Shown here: positions 1 through 9,385 of the stretch, in pieces
Numbering within the stretch: position 1 is the stretch's first letter
How the letters are laid out: the number at the start of each line of letters is the position of its first letter
NCBI RefSeq assembly: GCF_030528245.1
Contig: NZ_JAUMZG010000014.1
Coordinates: forward strand, 1-34,835
DNA: 34,835 bases
Reading direction: 5' to 3'
Source of the DNA: Campylobacter sp.
GTDB lineage: Bacteria; Campylobacterota; Campylobacteria; Campylobacterales; Campylobacteraceae
Notes under the pieces: generated by a model
The model's database searches: none
Seen by the model: the letters and a program-made list of their open reading frames with translations, nothing else
What the model was told of the DNA's origin: nothing
Program-made: the position numbers and the translations under genes

Positions 1-37
1 CTTTGCCATCTGCGCTTTTTGCTTGATCCTCTCGCAT
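1..37 (-). CDS. 5' end of a gene clipped by the window edge
   Basis: An ATG on the minus strand at 37 opens a frame that stays open to the window edge (MREDQAKSADGK). It starts 18 bases after the murA stop codon, in the same direction, with a weak purine-rich AAAG stretch upstream. It would be the next gene of a murA operon. Twelve residues are too few to identify it, and the start could be chance. Confidence 0.3.
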   Translation of the reverse strand, partial: MREDQAKSADGK

Positions 38-55
38 TTTTTCTTTCAGGTTTAT

Positions 56-1309
<1,254 letters not shown>

Positions 1310-1332
1310 AAGCTTCCTTTAAAAAAAGAAAA

Positions 1333-1338
1333 ATTATA
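1333..1338 (-). promoter_or_regulatory. -10 box of the murA promoter
   Basis: TATAAT read on the minus strand, in an A+T-rich stretch. It would start transcription near 1326, leaving a leader of about 17 bases that contains the AAAGGA ribosome binding site. No -35 box is evident, which is usual for Campylobacter sigma-70 promoters. Confidence 0.5.
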
Positions 1339-1404
1339 TATTTTTAGCCTTGCGTGCGTTTGAATTTGCGATGCATTTTACGAATTTCTCCCAGCGGCTG
1401 AAAT

Positions 1405-1971
1405 TCATCCCTTCATAAAATTGCTCAAAATTTTCTTCCCCCCCTCGCTCAAAATCGCCTCAGGATGAAACTGCAGCCCGTAAATGGGGTATTTTTTATG
1501 ACGCAGGGCCATCACCACCCCGTTCTTGTCGTGAGCTAGAATTTTAAGGCTTTTGGGGCAGTTTTTGACATGAAGTGAGTGGTAGAGGCAGGCCTCAAAG
1601 CCGTTTTTTAGACCCTTGAAAATTTTATCTTTTTTGAAAAAAACGGGACTGACTTTAGCGTGGCGCGGCGCAGGCAGTCTCTCAACCGTGCCGCCAAACA
1701 CTTGCGCGATAGCTTGATGCCCCAGACAAATGCCCAGAATTTTTTTGCTTTTTTTGAAATGCCTGATGGCCTTAAGGCTTAGTTTTGACTCGCTTGGGGC
1801 GTTGGGGCCGGGCGAGATGATGAGGTGAGAAAAGTCCCAATTTTCCAAAGCCTTAGCGTTTTTGAAGGCGTCATTTTTCACCACCCGCACCGCAAAGCCA
1901 AGCTCCTTAAAATAAAAAACCAGCGTGTGAGTGAAGCTGTCATAATTATCAATGAGTAGAATTTTTTTCAC
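1405..1971 (-). CDS. pabA: aminodeoxychorismate synthase glutamine amidotransferase subunit (PabA-like)
   Basis: This is a class I glutamine amidotransferase that supplies ammonia to PabB for p-aminobenzoate synthesis. The start chosen is a GTG at 1971, giving VKKILLIDNYDSFTH, the conserved PabA/TrpG N-terminus. GGAGG lies 8-9 bases upstream. A longer ATG reading from 2100 is antisense-like padding inside pabBC and is rejected. The 188 residues contain the oxyanion PGP motif (54-56), the nucleophile Cys82 in GICLGHQ, and the His169/Glu171 pair in FHPEA. The gene overlaps the 3' end of pabBC by 23 bases, so the two are probably translationally coupled. TrpG of anthranilate synthase is the alternative, but the PabB partner next door favours PabA. 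Confidence 0.9.
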   Translation of the reverse strand: MKKILLIDNYDSFTHTLVFYFKELGFAVRVVKNDAFKNAKALENWDFSHLIISPGPNAPSESKLSLKAIRHFKKSKKILGICLGHQAIAQVFGGTVERLPAPRHAKVSPVFFKKDKIFKGLKNGFEACLYHSLHVKNCPKSLKILAHDKNGVVMALRHKKYPIYGLQFHPEAILSEGGKKILSNFMKG

Positions 1972-3724
1972 AAAACACCCTCCGCATCCCGCGCACGGAA
2001 TTGACACAGTAAAGCTCGCGGGCCGCGTATAAGTCCGCCTCAAAAAGGCGCCTTTCCTCCACCAGCCCAAGCCTGAGTAAAAAATTTCTATAAATGCCAT
2101 CCAAAAGTCCGCTTTTCAGGGTCGGGGTGAAAAATCTCCCTTTGATTTTGAGGACGAGGTTGCTCCTGCTTGCCTCGCAAAGCTCGTTTTTTTCGTTCAA
2201 AAAGGCAAGGTCGTAGCATGAATTTTCCCGCCACAAAAAGGCGCTTTCCTCATAAATTTGCCGCAGGGAGCTTTTGTGGCGAAGCGATGGATTTTTTGAA
2301 CTAAGACGCGTTTTGGAAAGCCACAAGGCCTCGCTTTGGCTCTCTTTGAGGGCTAAATTTTCAAACGCATAGGCCCCGTTTTTAAAAAGCTTCAGGCGCA
2401 AAATGCCCGTGCCGTCCTTTTTGAAAGGATAAAAAAGCGGACTTTGTGGGGAGAAAATTTGCGCGTTAATGGAGTAAAAATCGCTCTTTTTGAAGGGGGA
2501 CAAATCCGTTTCATTTCCAAGCGCATCGGCGTGATCTTTTTGGAGTTTTTCCCCATCAAAGCCTAGAATTTGAGCTGATTTTAGCATCCTTTCTAAATGC
2601 TCTTTGAAAAACAAAATCCGCCCCTCCCTCAAAAGCATGGTCTCAAAAAGATAAAAATCCTGCTCTAAAATTCGCATCTTGAGCCTGAGCTCTTCAAATT
2701 CCTCACGCATTTGACTCTCCCAAACCACGCCGCTGCCTACGCCGTAGCGATACGTGCCCTTTTTCAAGATGGCCGTGCGGATGGCGACGCTAAATTTTGC
2801 CCCGTCCCCGTGGATGAGCCCTACGGCGCCGCAGTAGGGGCCACGATCGCGTTTTTCTAGCTCTTTGATGAGCTTCATCGTTTCAATTTTGGGCGCGCCC
2901 GTGATGGAGCCGCAGGGAAAGATGGCGCGGAAAATGGAGAAAAGTGGGGTGCGTTTTTTGAGCCTGCCCTTGATGGTGGAGCTCATTTGGTGGAGGGTGG
3001 GGTAGGATTGAATCTCAAAAAGCTCAGCTTGGAGGCTGTTTTTGCGGATGAGTTTGGCCAGGTCGTTGCGGAGTAAATCCACTATCATCACATTTTCGCT
3101 TAAATTTTTTGCGTCTTTTTGGAGGAAGGCCTTATTTTGCGCGTCTTTGACCGGGTCCTCATCCCGTGCTGCGGTGCCTTTCATGGGCCTTGTGATGATG
3201 AGGTCCTTTTTGATCTCAAAAAAAAGCTCAGGAGAGAAGGATAGCAGGGTCAAAAAGGGGGTGGGGATGTAGGCCTTGAAGGGGGTGTCTTGGCGTGAGA
3301 GTAGGGCGCTAAAAAGCGTGAGTGGCTCAAGGTGGGTGGTGAAGCGCGCCTCTTGGGTGAGATTGAGCTGGTAGCTTTGTCCTCGGGCGAGGGCCCTTTT
3401 GACGCGCTTGAAATTTCGGGCGTAGGCTTTGAAATCTAAATTCTGGCTGAAGTGGAGCAAAAAATCATCTTTGTGGGCTTGGGGGCGAAATTTTTTTCTT
3501 TTTTCAAAGCCGTAGAAAAAAAGGTAAGGCTCTTTGCTTTTGTAGGATTTGTCTTCAAAATAGCGGTGAAATTCATACTGCAAAAAGCCCACGAAAAAAT
3601 ATTTTTTTTTGTGTTTTTCGATGAAATTTAGGGCCTTTTTGCTTTCTTTTTGATTGCGAGCCTTGAGGCAAAAGCGTGCATCGTAGTAGTAAAAATCTCC
3701 AAAAACGCAGAATTTATTTTTCAC
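1949..3724 (-). CDS. pabB: bifunctional aminodeoxychorismate synthase component I / aminodeoxychorismate lyase (PabB-PabC fusion)
   Basis: The protein makes p-aminobenzoate for folate from chorismate. Residues 1 to about 360 form the chorismate-binding PabB part. RPMKGTAARDEDP at 179-191 carries the Lys that marks PabB and separates it from TrpE. CGSITGAPKIE lies at 271-281. Residues from about 365 to 591 are a class IV aminotransferase (PabC) that releases pyruvate, with the probable PLP lysine in RHKSSLR (Lys484). The start is set at GTG 3724, which overlaps the xerH stop region by 11 bases and gives VKNKFCVFGDFYYYD. The longer ATG reading from 3805 lies entirely inside xerH. GGAG is 13 bases upstream, a rather long spacing, so coupling to xerH translation is likely. 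A run of nine A on the coding strand near 3602-3610 lies within Lys codons. Confidence 0.93.
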   Translation of the reverse strand: MKNKFCVFGDFYYYDARFCLKARNQKESKKALNFIEKHKKKYFFVGFLQYEFHRYFEDKSYKSKEPYLFFYGFEKRKKFRPQAHKDDFLLHFSQNLDFKAYARNFKRVKRALARGQSYQLNLTQEARFTTHLEPLTLFSALLSRQDTPFKAYIPTPFLTLLSFSPELFFEIKKDLIITRPMKGTAARDEDPVKDAQNKAFLQKDAKNLSENVMIVDLLRNDLAKLIRKNSLQAELFEIQSYPTLHQMSSTIKGRLKKRTPLFSIFRAIFPCGSITGAPKIETMKLIKELEKRDRGPYCGAVGLIHGDGAKFSVAIRTAILKKGTYRYGVGSGVVWESQMREEFEELRLKMRILEQDFYLFETMLLREGRILFFKEHLERMLKSAQILGFDGEKLQKDHADALGNETDLSPFKKSDFYSINAQIFSPQSPLFYPFKKDGTGILRLKLFKNGAYAFENLALKESQSEALWLSKTRLSSKNPSLRHKSSLRQIYEESAFLWRENSCYDLAFLNEKNELCEASRSNLVLKIKGRFFTPTLKSGLLDGIYRNFLLRLGLVEERRLFEADLYAARELYCVNSVRGMRRVFCEKNSTH

Positions 3725-4784
3725 CTTCGCTAAGCTCCTGAGCGATTTGGGCGGCGAGCTTGAGTTTGCTGCTTTCAAAATGCGTGTAGACGCGTGAGGT
3801 GTCAAGGCTGGCGTGGCCTAGGGCCTCTTGGACGAGGATGAGGTCCTTTTGCTTTTTGTAGAGTAGGGTGGCGAAGGTGTGGCGGAGCATGTGGGCGCCA
3901 TTTTTTTGCTTGCGAATGCCTGCCCTGAAAAGAAGCTGCTCGACGACGCGGCTGATGTAGGCTTGGGTGAGGGGGGCGCCTTTTTTATTCACAAAGAGTA
4001 GGGCGTCCTCGCTGAGGTAGTTGATGATGACGTTTTTGAGGAGATCCTCGATGAGTGGCCTTTTGATCATCACGATGCGGTATTTGTTGCCCTTGGCGCG
4101 AATCCTGATGACATAAAGATCGCCCTCCTCGCTGATATCCTTGAGGCGGATGTGGATGGCCTCGCTCACGCGGATGCCCGTGAAGATGATGATTTTGATG
4201 ATGAGTCGGTTGCGGATGGTGTTGGCTTTGAAGTCGGTATTTTCAACCGCGTCTAGGAATTTTTTAAGCTCTTCCTCGCTCATAAATTCTGGGAGCTTGA
4301 CGCCTTTAGCGCCCACGACACCTGCCCAATTTTTGAGGCTGATGTCAAAGACATGAGCCTTGCCGTCCTCTTCGTTTTGCTTGTCAAGATAGGCGAAAAA
4401 GTTGATGATGGCGATGCGGTGGTTTTTTTTGCTAGCATCGGACAAGCCGCCCGTGATGCTGGCTAGAAGTTCTATAATTAAGGATTCGTCGATTTGCTTG
4501 AGGGAGTAGAGCTTGTAAAGGCATAACGAATCGAAAAGCTTTTTGAGGGGGTTGAAATAGGTGCTAACGCCGTTGAGTCCTGCGTTTCTGGCCTTTTTAA
4601 CGAGGGCGTCTAGGGCGTCGATGTGGGGGATGGGCTGGCTGAGGGCTTGGCTCACCTGTGCTAGAGCGGCTGAGCTTTTGAGCTCTTTGTTGGAGAGGGA
4701 GCTTAGTTTGAAGCGGACGAATTTGATGATCCAGAATAGGAGGGATTTTTCAAAGCTTTCCTCGCAATCTAGGGGGTATTTCAT
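3714..4784 (-). CDS. xerH: XerH-type tyrosine recombinase
   Basis: XerH is the single recombinase that epsilonproteobacteria use instead of the XerC/XerD pair to resolve chromosome dimers at a dif site. The 356 residues match the family length of about 350-360. An N-terminal core-binding region precedes the catalytic domain. Its residues are Arg205 (TGIRVSE), a beta-hairpin Lys near 231-234 (AKGNKYR), His298-x-x-Arg301 (HMLRHTFAT), His324 (LGHASL) and the nucleophile Tyr333 (SRVYTHF). The ATG at 4784 has AAGGAA about 11 bases upstream. The gene heads a tight group with pabBC and pabA, and the A+T-rich DNA just upstream holds a candidate dif site. An integrase of a mobile element is the alternative, but no other element genes are present. 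Confidence 0.94.
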   Translation of the reverse strand: MKYPLDCEESFEKSLLFWIIKFVRFKLSSLSNKELKSSAALAQVSQALSQPIPHIDALDALVKKARNAGLNGVSTYFNPLKKLFDSLCLYKLYSLKQIDESLIIELLASITGGLSDASKKNHRIAIINFFAYLDKQNEEDGKAHVFDISLKNWAGVVGAKGVKLPEFMSEEELKKFLDAVENTDFKANTIRNRLIIKIIIFTGIRVSEAIHIRLKDISEEGDLYVIRIRAKGNKYRIVMIKRPLIEDLLKNVIINYLSEDALLFVNKKGAPLTQAYISRVVEQLLFRAGIRKQKNGAHMLRHTFATLLYKKQKDLILVQEALGHASLDTSRVYTHFESSKLKLAAQIAQELSEGEK

Positions 4785-4980
4785 AGCGAATGTTTTCCTT
4801 AAGAAAAGTTTATAGCAATGACGCTGGCGGGTTATTTTAGTATTTGTTGTTTAAGGAAAATTAACGCTAAGTGGGGCGTGGGGCGATATTTTTGTTTTTA
4901 TAAAATAATCTATAAAATAATTTAAATAAAACTTAATATAAACATATTATTTTATGATAAAAGGTAAAATTATTTTGAAG

Positions 4981-5021
4981 TTATAATTTTGTATTGAAAA
5001 CTACAATTTTCATATTTTAAT
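4981..5021. other. candidate difH chromosome-dimer resolution site
   Basis: The core at 4995-5012 reads TGAAAACT-ACA-ATTTTCA. Its arms TGAAAA and TTTTCA are exact inverted repeats around a short centre, and the outer arms are A+T-rich and only partly symmetrical. Single-Xer systems are known to use a dif site of this general shape next to the recombinase gene, and this one lies about 200 bases upstream of xerH. The precise outer limits are a guess, and I rely on memory for the resemblance to known difH sites. Confidence 0.55.
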
Positions 5022-5220
5022 TTTAAAATGAATTTTCAAAATGATTTAAATTTTTAAAATACTATATTTCCAGTGATTAACTCATTTAAATTTTTGCAAG
5101 CGATCCATTTATCCATAAAAATTTACAAAAAATATTTTGTAAAAAAATGAATGCTTTGATTTTAAATATTGATTCATATTGAGATTAAATTTTTTAAAAT
5201 TAATATTATTTTATTTTTTA

Positions 5221-5253
5221 TTATTATCATTTTATATATTATTATGATAATAA
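5221..5253. repeat. inverted repeat, possible operator
   Basis: TTATTATCA at 5221-5229 is the exact reverse complement of TGATAATAA at 5245-5253, with 15 bases between. The right half is itself a 7-1-7 palindrome (TTATTAT-G-ATAATAA, 5239-5253). Its size and GATAAT content recall Fur/PerR boxes, but A+T-rich DNA yields such matches by chance. It lies about 87 bases upstream of the aspB -10 box and is not followed by a T run that would make it a terminator. Confidence 0.35.
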
Positions 5254-5339
5254 ATTTTTCATTATTGGTGGGAGACTTTTTGTGATATTTTTGCCACTCA
5301 TTATTTTTCATCTTTACAAAACCACTCCATATTTTTTGC

Positions 5340-5345
5340 TACAAT
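5340..5345 (+). promoter_or_regulatory. -10 box of the aspB promoter
   Basis: TACAAT preceded by TTTTTTGC. Transcription would start near 5351. That excludes the ATG at 5344 as a start codon and supports the GTG at 5374. The same GCTACAAT block occurs before rimO and the MFS gene. Confidence 0.55.
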
Positions 5346-5373
5346 GTCCAAAATTTTTTCAAGGATGCAAAAA

Positions 5374-6546
5374 GTGTTAAGCAAAAAATCTCAGGTCCTA
5401 GGAGAATCCATCACTCTGGCCATCACAGCATTGGCTAATGAACTAAAGGCCAAAGGCGAGGATGTGATCAGCTTTTCGGCAGGTGAGCCGGACTTTGACA
5501 CCCCACAAGCCCTAAAAGATGCCGCCATTTTTGCGATACAAAAAGGTTGCGCCCAGTACACCCCAATTGCCGGCATTAAAGAGCTCTTAGACGCCATTAA
5601 AATCAAGCTTGAAAGGGACAATAAGCTTGTCTACAAAACGAGCGAAATCATCACAAATGTCGGAGCAAAGCACTCATTTTTCCAGTGCATTGAGTGCCTC
5701 ATCGACGCAGATGAGGAGGCCATCATCCCCGCTCCATACTGGGTGAGCTACCCTGAGATGGTAAAATATGCCGGAGGCAGGCCCGTGTTTGTGAAAACAA
5801 AGGAGGAAAATGGCTTTAAAATGACGCCCAGAGAATTAGAAAATTCTCTCAGCGATAAGACGAAAATTCTCATCTTAAATTCCCCATCAAACCCAGCAGG
5901 CTGCATTTATTCCAAAGACGAACTCAAGGCTTTGTCTCAGGTTTTGCAAGGCACAAAAGTCATCGTTTTGAGCGATGAAATGTATGAAAAAATTCGCTAC
6001 GATGGCGTGGCCTTTCACGCCTTTGCGAGCGTGAGCGAGGATGCCCTGCAAAGGACGGTAACGATCAACGGCCTAAGTAAATGCGGAGCCATGCCGGGAT
6101 GGCGTTTTGGCTACATGGCGAGCAAAAATAAGGCCTTGATTTCTGCGGTGAAAAAGCTCCAAGGACAAAGCACCTCAAACATCTGCTCCATCACCCAACA
6201 CGCCGCCATCCCTGCCCTACTCGGCGCGTGCGATGCGGATATTGAAGCCATGCGATCGGCCTTTCAAAATCGCCGCGACAAGGCCTTAGAAATTTTAAAT
6301 CAAATTCCAAAAATCAGCGTCTACAAACCCGAAGGGGCCTTTTATCTTTTTGTGAATATTTCTAAAATCCAAAGCGATTCCATGAAATTTTGCAAAGAGC
6401 TTTTGGAGGATAAAAAGGTCGCTGTGGTGCCGGGCGTGAGCTTTGGCATGGATGGCTATTTTAGATTGTCTTATGCGACAAGCGAGGAAAGCATCCTCAG
6501 AGGACTTGAGAGGCTCAAAAATTTTATTGAAAATTACAAAATTTGA
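5374..6546 (+). CDS. aspB: aspartate aminotransferase
   Basis: This is a cytoplasmic PLP enzyme of fold type I that interconverts aspartate and oxaloacetate with glutamate and 2-oxoglutarate. The start is set at GTG 5374 (VLSKKSQVLGESIT), because AAGGA lies 8 bases upstream and the upstream ATG at 5344 overlaps the promoter. The result is 390 residues, the usual length. Visible signatures are SAGEPDFDTP (35-44), NSPSNPAG (169-176), SDEMYEKI and the PLP lysine Lys236 in LSKCGAMPGWRFGY. The gene stands alone between the dif region and a convergent repeat array. A prephenate aminotransferase side activity is known for some relatives and cannot be judged from sequence. Confidence 0.95.
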   Translation: MLSKKSQVLGESITLAITALANELKAKGEDVISFSAGEPDFDTPQALKDAAIFAIQKGCAQYTPIAGIKELLDAIKIKLERDNKLVYKTSEIITNVGAKHSFFQCIECLIDADEEAIIPAPYWVSYPEMVKYAGGRPVFVKTKEENGFKMTPRELENSLSDKTKILILNSPSNPAGCIYSKDELKALSQVLQGTKVIVLSDEMYEKIRYDGVAFHAFASVSEDALQRTVTINGLSKCGAMPGWRFGYMASKNKALISAVKKLQGQSTSNICSITQHAAIPALLGACDADIEAMRSAFQNRRDKALEILNQIPKISVYKPEGAFYLFVNISKIQSDSMKFCKELLEDKKVAVVPGVSFGMDGYFRLSYATSEESILRGLERLKNFIENYKI

Positions 6547-6556
6547 CTCTCCCCAC

Positions 6557-6574
6557 CGGGGCACCCGCGCCCCG
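6557..6574 (+). terminator. possible GC-rich hairpin after aspB
   Basis: CGGGGC and GCCCCG form a 6-bp stem around the loop ACCCGC, 11 bases after the aspB stop. The T run that follows is poor, so this is a weak terminator or a stabilising 3' hairpin. Confidence 0.4.
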
Positions 6575-6735
6575 CTTTAAATTTCCCGTTTTGAATTCTC
6601 AGCCTTAAATTTCCAGCTTGAAAAATTTCTCGCCTTGAATTCGTCCCACTCGTTCCCGCCTTGAAAATTCCCCGCCTTGAAATTCCAGCTTTTAAATTTT
6701 TCCCGCCTCAAATTCCCCAGCGCTTCAAAAACGCA
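6574..6735. repeat. tandem array of degenerate 14-17 bp repeats
   Basis: About ten head-to-tail units of the form GCCTTGAAATTCCC fill the convergent gap between aspB and dnaK. Unit starts can be placed at 6574, 6588, 6602, 6616, 6632, 6658, 6674, 6688, 6705 and 6720. The unit at 6632 is longer (26 bases). Each unit begins with GC, then pyrimidines, an AAATT or GAATT core and a C-rich end. Unit lengths are not multiples of three and no reading frame is convincing, so the array is taken as non-coding. Near-identical units occur again at 33173-33366 and 33810-33955. Confidence 0.75.
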
Positions 6736-6829
6736 GGGTCAATTCACGCTCTTTCGCCCAAGAGCAGCACGATGAGCAAACACAAGCTTAAGTCAAATTT
6801 AAAGGCAGGAGGGTCCCATCCCCCCTACC

Positions 6830-8695
6830 CTACTCCACTTCCGCATCGATCACATCATCGTCTTTTTTCTTGTTTGCCGAGTTGTCCGCGTCTTTTTTAT
6901 ACATCGTCTCGGCTAGCTTGTGCGAAACCTCGCTCAAAGCCTTCATCTTTGCCTCGATCTCCTCCTTGCTCGCCCCCTCATTTTTTAGAGTCTCACGCAG
7001 CTCGTCCAGCGCCTTTTGGATGTTCGCTCTGTCTGTTTCAGCCACCTTTTCACCCAGCTCACTGAGCGATTTTTCCACTTGATGCGCCAAGCCCTCGGCT
7101 TGATTTTTCATCTCCACCGCCTCTTTGCGCTTTTTATCGTCCTCTTTATGAAGCTCGGCATCCTTGACCATTTTTTCTATCTCTTCCTCACTCAAACCAC
7201 TAGAGCCCGTGATCTTAATCTCCTGCGCCTTGCCCGTAGCCTTATCCTTGGCTGAAACCGTTAAAATTCCATTCGCATCGATGTCAAAACTCACCTCAAT
7301 CTGCGGCATCCCCCGCGGCGCAGGCGGTATGCCCTCAAGGTTGAAATTCCCCAAGCTTTTATTATCGCGGCTAAATTCCCTCTCACCCTGCAGGACATTG
7401 ATAGTCACAGCGCTTTGATTGTCCTCAGCTGTGGAGAAGGTTTGCTCCTTTTTGGTCGGTATGGTCGTGCCCTTTTCTATGATTTTTGTCATCACGCCGC
7501 CGAGGGTTTCGATGCCCAAAGAAAGCGGCGTTACATCAAGCAGGAGCACATCCTTCACATCGCCCTTTATCACCGCACCCTGGATCGCCGCACCGATGGC
7601 CACGACCTCGTCGGGATTGACCGATTTGTTCAAATCCTTACCAAAGGCCTTTTTCACTTCATCCTGCACCAAAGGCACGCGGGTGGAGCCGCCCACCATG
7701 ACGATTTCTTTCACCTCGTCCTTTTTCAGTCCCGCATCGCTCACCACCTCATTGATTTTCGCGATCGTCTCACCCACCAAGGCCTCTATCATCCCCTCAA
7801 ATTTTGCCCTTGTGATTTTTTTCACCAAGTGCTTAGGGCCTGAGGCGTCTGCTGTGATGAAGGGCAAATTAACCTCTGTTTCATTAGCCGAGCTGAGTTC
7901 TTTTTTAGCATTTTCAGCCGCTTCTTTGAGGCGCTGCAAGGCCATCACATCGTTTTTCAAATCAATACCCGCCTCGTTTTTAAACTCATCCGCTAAAAAG
8001 TCGATGAGCTTATTGTCAAAGTCATCCCCGCCCAAAAAGGCATTCCCCCCCGTGGCCAAAACCTCCACGACATTATCGCCTGTCTCAAGCACGGTCACAT
8101 CAAAGGTCCCCCCGCCCAAATCATAAACGACAATTTTCTCGCTATCTTTTTTATCCAGTCCGTAGGCTAGGGCCGCTGAGGTAGGCTCGTTGATGATGCG
8201 TAGGACATTAAGCCCCGCGATCGTCCCCGCCTCCTTAGTCGCCTTTCTTTGCGCGTCATTAAAATAAGCCGGCACAGTGATAACAACATCCACCACAGTC
8301 TCACCCAAAAAGGCCTCCGCGTCTTCTTTGAGCTTCATCAAAACCTTAGCCGAAATTTCTTGTGGGGTATAAATTTTACCCGCTATCTCAATCGCACACG
8401 CGCCGTTACGCTCCGTGATGTGATAGGGCAGGCGGCTTTTTGCTTCCTTTGCTGCATCCTCATTTATCATCAAACCCATGATCCTCTTAATCGAGTAAAT
8501 CGTTTTTTCAGGGTTGGTTACCGCCTGACGCTTAGCGCTATCGCCGACCAAAACCTCGCCCTTGTCCGTGAAAGCCACCACTGATGGGGTTGTATTTTTA
8601 CCCTCTTTATTGGGGATAACCTTGCTCTCACCGCGCTCATACACTGCCACGCAGGAATTTGTTGTACCTAAATCTATACCTATAACCTTTGCCAT
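6830..8695 (-). CDS. dnaK: molecular chaperone DnaK (Hsp70)
   Basis: DnaK is the ATP-dependent Hsp70 chaperone of the cytoplasm and works with DnaJ and GrpE. All 621 residues are present. The nucleotide-binding domain shows [17 protein letters not shown] at the N-terminus, [15 protein letters not shown], and the adenosine-motif segment [13 protein letters not shown]. The substrate-binding domain begins with [15 protein letters not shown] helical lid follows, and the C-terminus ends in the acidic [10 protein letters not shown] typical of bacterial DnaK. AAAGGAT lies 5-6 bases before the ATG. The gene follows grpE by 17 bases and is cotranscribed with it. No clear terminator is seen after it before the repeat array. 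Confidence 0.98.
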   Translation of the reverse strand: MAKVIGIDLGTTNSCVAVYERGESKVIPNKEGKNTTPSVVAFTDKGEVLVGDSAKRQAVTNPEKTIYSIKRIMGLMINEDAAKEAKSRLPYHITERNGACAIEIAGKIYTPQEISAKVLMKLKEDAEAFLGETVVDVVITVPAYFNDAQRKATKEAGTIAGLNVLRIINEPTSAALAYGLDKKDSEKIVVYDLGGGTFDVTVLETGDNVVEVLATGGNAFLGGDDFDNKLIDFLADEFKNEAGIDLKNDVMALQRLKEAAENAKKELSSANETEVNLPFITADASGPKHLVKKITRAKFEGMIEALVGETIAKINEVVSDAGLKKDEVKEIVMVGGSTRVPLVQDEVKKAFGKDLNKSVNPDEVVAIGAAIQGAVIKGDVKDVLLLDVTPLSLGIETLGGVMTKIIEKGTTIPTKKEQTFSTAEDNQSAVTINVLQGEREFSRDNKSLGNFNLEGIPPAPRGMPQIEVSFDIDANGILTVSAKDKATGKAQEIKITGSSGLSEEEIEKMVKDAELHKEDDKKRKEAVEMKNQAEGLAHQVEKSLSELGEKVAETDRANIQKALDELRETLKNEGASKEEIEAKMKALSEVSHKLAETMYKKDADNSANKKKDDDVIDAEVE

Positions 8696-8712
8696 TTTTT
8701 ATCCTTTCATTA

Positions 8713-9228
8713 TTATTTTGCTACACTAACTTTTGTGGGCCTAATCACCCTCTCATTGAGCCTGTAACCCTTCTGCAATACCGCCACGATGTCCCCACTC
8801 TGCGCTTCCTCGCTATCGACATGAAACATCGCCTCGTGCAAATTCGGATCAAACCCTCCTACTTCGCCTATCTCCTTAACTCCGTGCTTTTCAAGCTTTT
8901 TAAGAAACAAATCCAAAGTATTTTGCACGCCCTCTTTGATTTTCAGGCTCGCTTCATCGCTAGCCTCCACTTTCAAGGCCGCCTCCATCGCATCAAGGAC
9001 ATCGAGCAAATCCTTCGCAAAGGTCTCGTTGGCATAAGCCATCGCGGAAATTTTTTCTTTTTCCAGCCTTTTTTTGATGTTTTCAAATTCGGCATTTGCT
9101 CTCAAATACTGATCTTTGAGTTGATCATACGCAACTTGCAGGTCGTTTTGCTCTCTTTGCTCTTCTTGGATATCTTCTTCGCCATCCAAAAGCTCCTCTT
9201 GTTTTTCGCTTTCTTCTTCTTTACTCAC
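8713..9228 (-). CDS. grpE: nucleotide exchange factor GrpE
   Basis: GrpE releases ADP from DnaK. The 171 residues comprise an acidic, Glu-rich disordered N-terminus (about 1-30), a long coiled-coil helix (about 25-90, with [18 protein letters not shown]) and a C-terminal beta domain ([19 protein letters not shown], then [18 protein letters not shown]). The start is GTG at 9228 with a strong AAGGAGG five bases upstream. The gene is first in a grpE-dnaK pair. In C. jejuni hrcA precedes it. Here no hrcA and no CIRCE-like TTAGCACTC-N9-GAGTGCTAA element is found upstream, so heat-shock control must act through another signal or regulator. Confidence 0.97.
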   Translation of the reverse strand: MSKEEESEKQEELLDGEEDIQEEQREQNDLQVAYDQLKDQYLRANAEFENIKKRLEKEKISAMAYANETFAKDLLDVLDAMEAALKVEASDEASLKIKEGVQNTLDLFLKKLEKHGVKEIGEVGGFDPNLHEAMFHVDSEEAQSGDIVAVLQKGYRLNERVIRPTKVSVAK

Positions 9229-9278
9229 GCCGCCTCCTTCGTTAAAATTTCAATCGCTATTAAACTTTAGCTGGATGG

Positions 9279-9284
9279 ATTATA
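9279..9284 (-). promoter_or_regulatory. possible -10 box for grpE-dnaK
   Basis: TATAAT on the minus strand, giving a start near 9272 and a leader of about 44 bases. A second minus-strand TATAAT at 9334-9339 is an alternative and lies directly beside the inverted repeat at 9340-9356. Confidence 0.4.
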
Positions 9285-9339
9285 TAATATTTAGTGTAAT
9301 TGTGTCAAGTATAATATAAAAAAAATTATTCAAATTATA

Positions 9340-9356
9340 TTAGTCTTTATGACTAA
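9340..9356. repeat. inverted repeat in the grpE / glycosyltransferase divergent region
   Basis: TTAGTC-TTTAT-GACTAA is a perfect 6-bp inverted repeat with a 5-base spacer. A related 9-mer, TTAGTGTAA, is repeated directly at 9291-9299 and 9364-9372. Placed between the two divergent genes and touching a minus-strand TATAAT, it could be an operator. It does not match CIRCE or the HspR (HAIR) consensus. Confidence 0.4.
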
Positions 9357-9385
9357 AGTTATATTAGTGTAAAATTATAAATTAC

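Larger units (their letters stand above)
4785..5373. other. A+T-rich intergenic region between xerH and aspB
   Basis: About 590 bases without a convincing gene, very rich in A and T and quite unlike the flanking coding DNA. It holds the presumed xerH promoter, a candidate dif site near 4981-5021, an inverted repeat at 5221-5253 and the aspB promoter at 5340-5345. A 32-codon GTG reading frame at 5282-5380 was considered and rejected. Confidence 0.8.

Noticed and set aside
3602..3610. T9 run (A9 on the coding strand) within pabBC considered as a phase-variation tract.
   Set aside because: It encodes part of HKKKYF in frame. A/T runs of this length are common in such genomes, and the gene is a biosynthetic one.
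3714..4784. xerH considered as the integrase of a genomic island.
   Set aside because: No tRNA gene, attachment repeats or other mobile genes are near, and the gene sits in a group with pabBC/pabA, as I recall for the chromosomal xerH of Campylobacter.
5282..5380. A 32-codon GTG reading frame upstream of aspB with GGGAG at good spacing.
   Set aside because: It spans the probable aspB promoter and overlaps the aspB start. The product is a short hydrophobic string with no recognisable feature, as expected by chance in A+T-rich DNA.
6574..6735. Considered as a CRISPR array.
   Set aside because: The units are only 14-17 bases, adjoin each other directly and have no unique spacers. No cas genes are present.
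6661..7065. A 134-codon plus-strand frame beginning in the repeat array.
   Set aside because: It is antisense to the dnaK 3' end, and its Pro/Ser/His-rich product reflects the repeats and the reversed codons of dnaK.
7419..8126. A 235-codon frame opposite dnaK.
   Set aside because: dnaK on the minus strand is certain. Long antisense frames are common opposite dnaK and this product has no domain.
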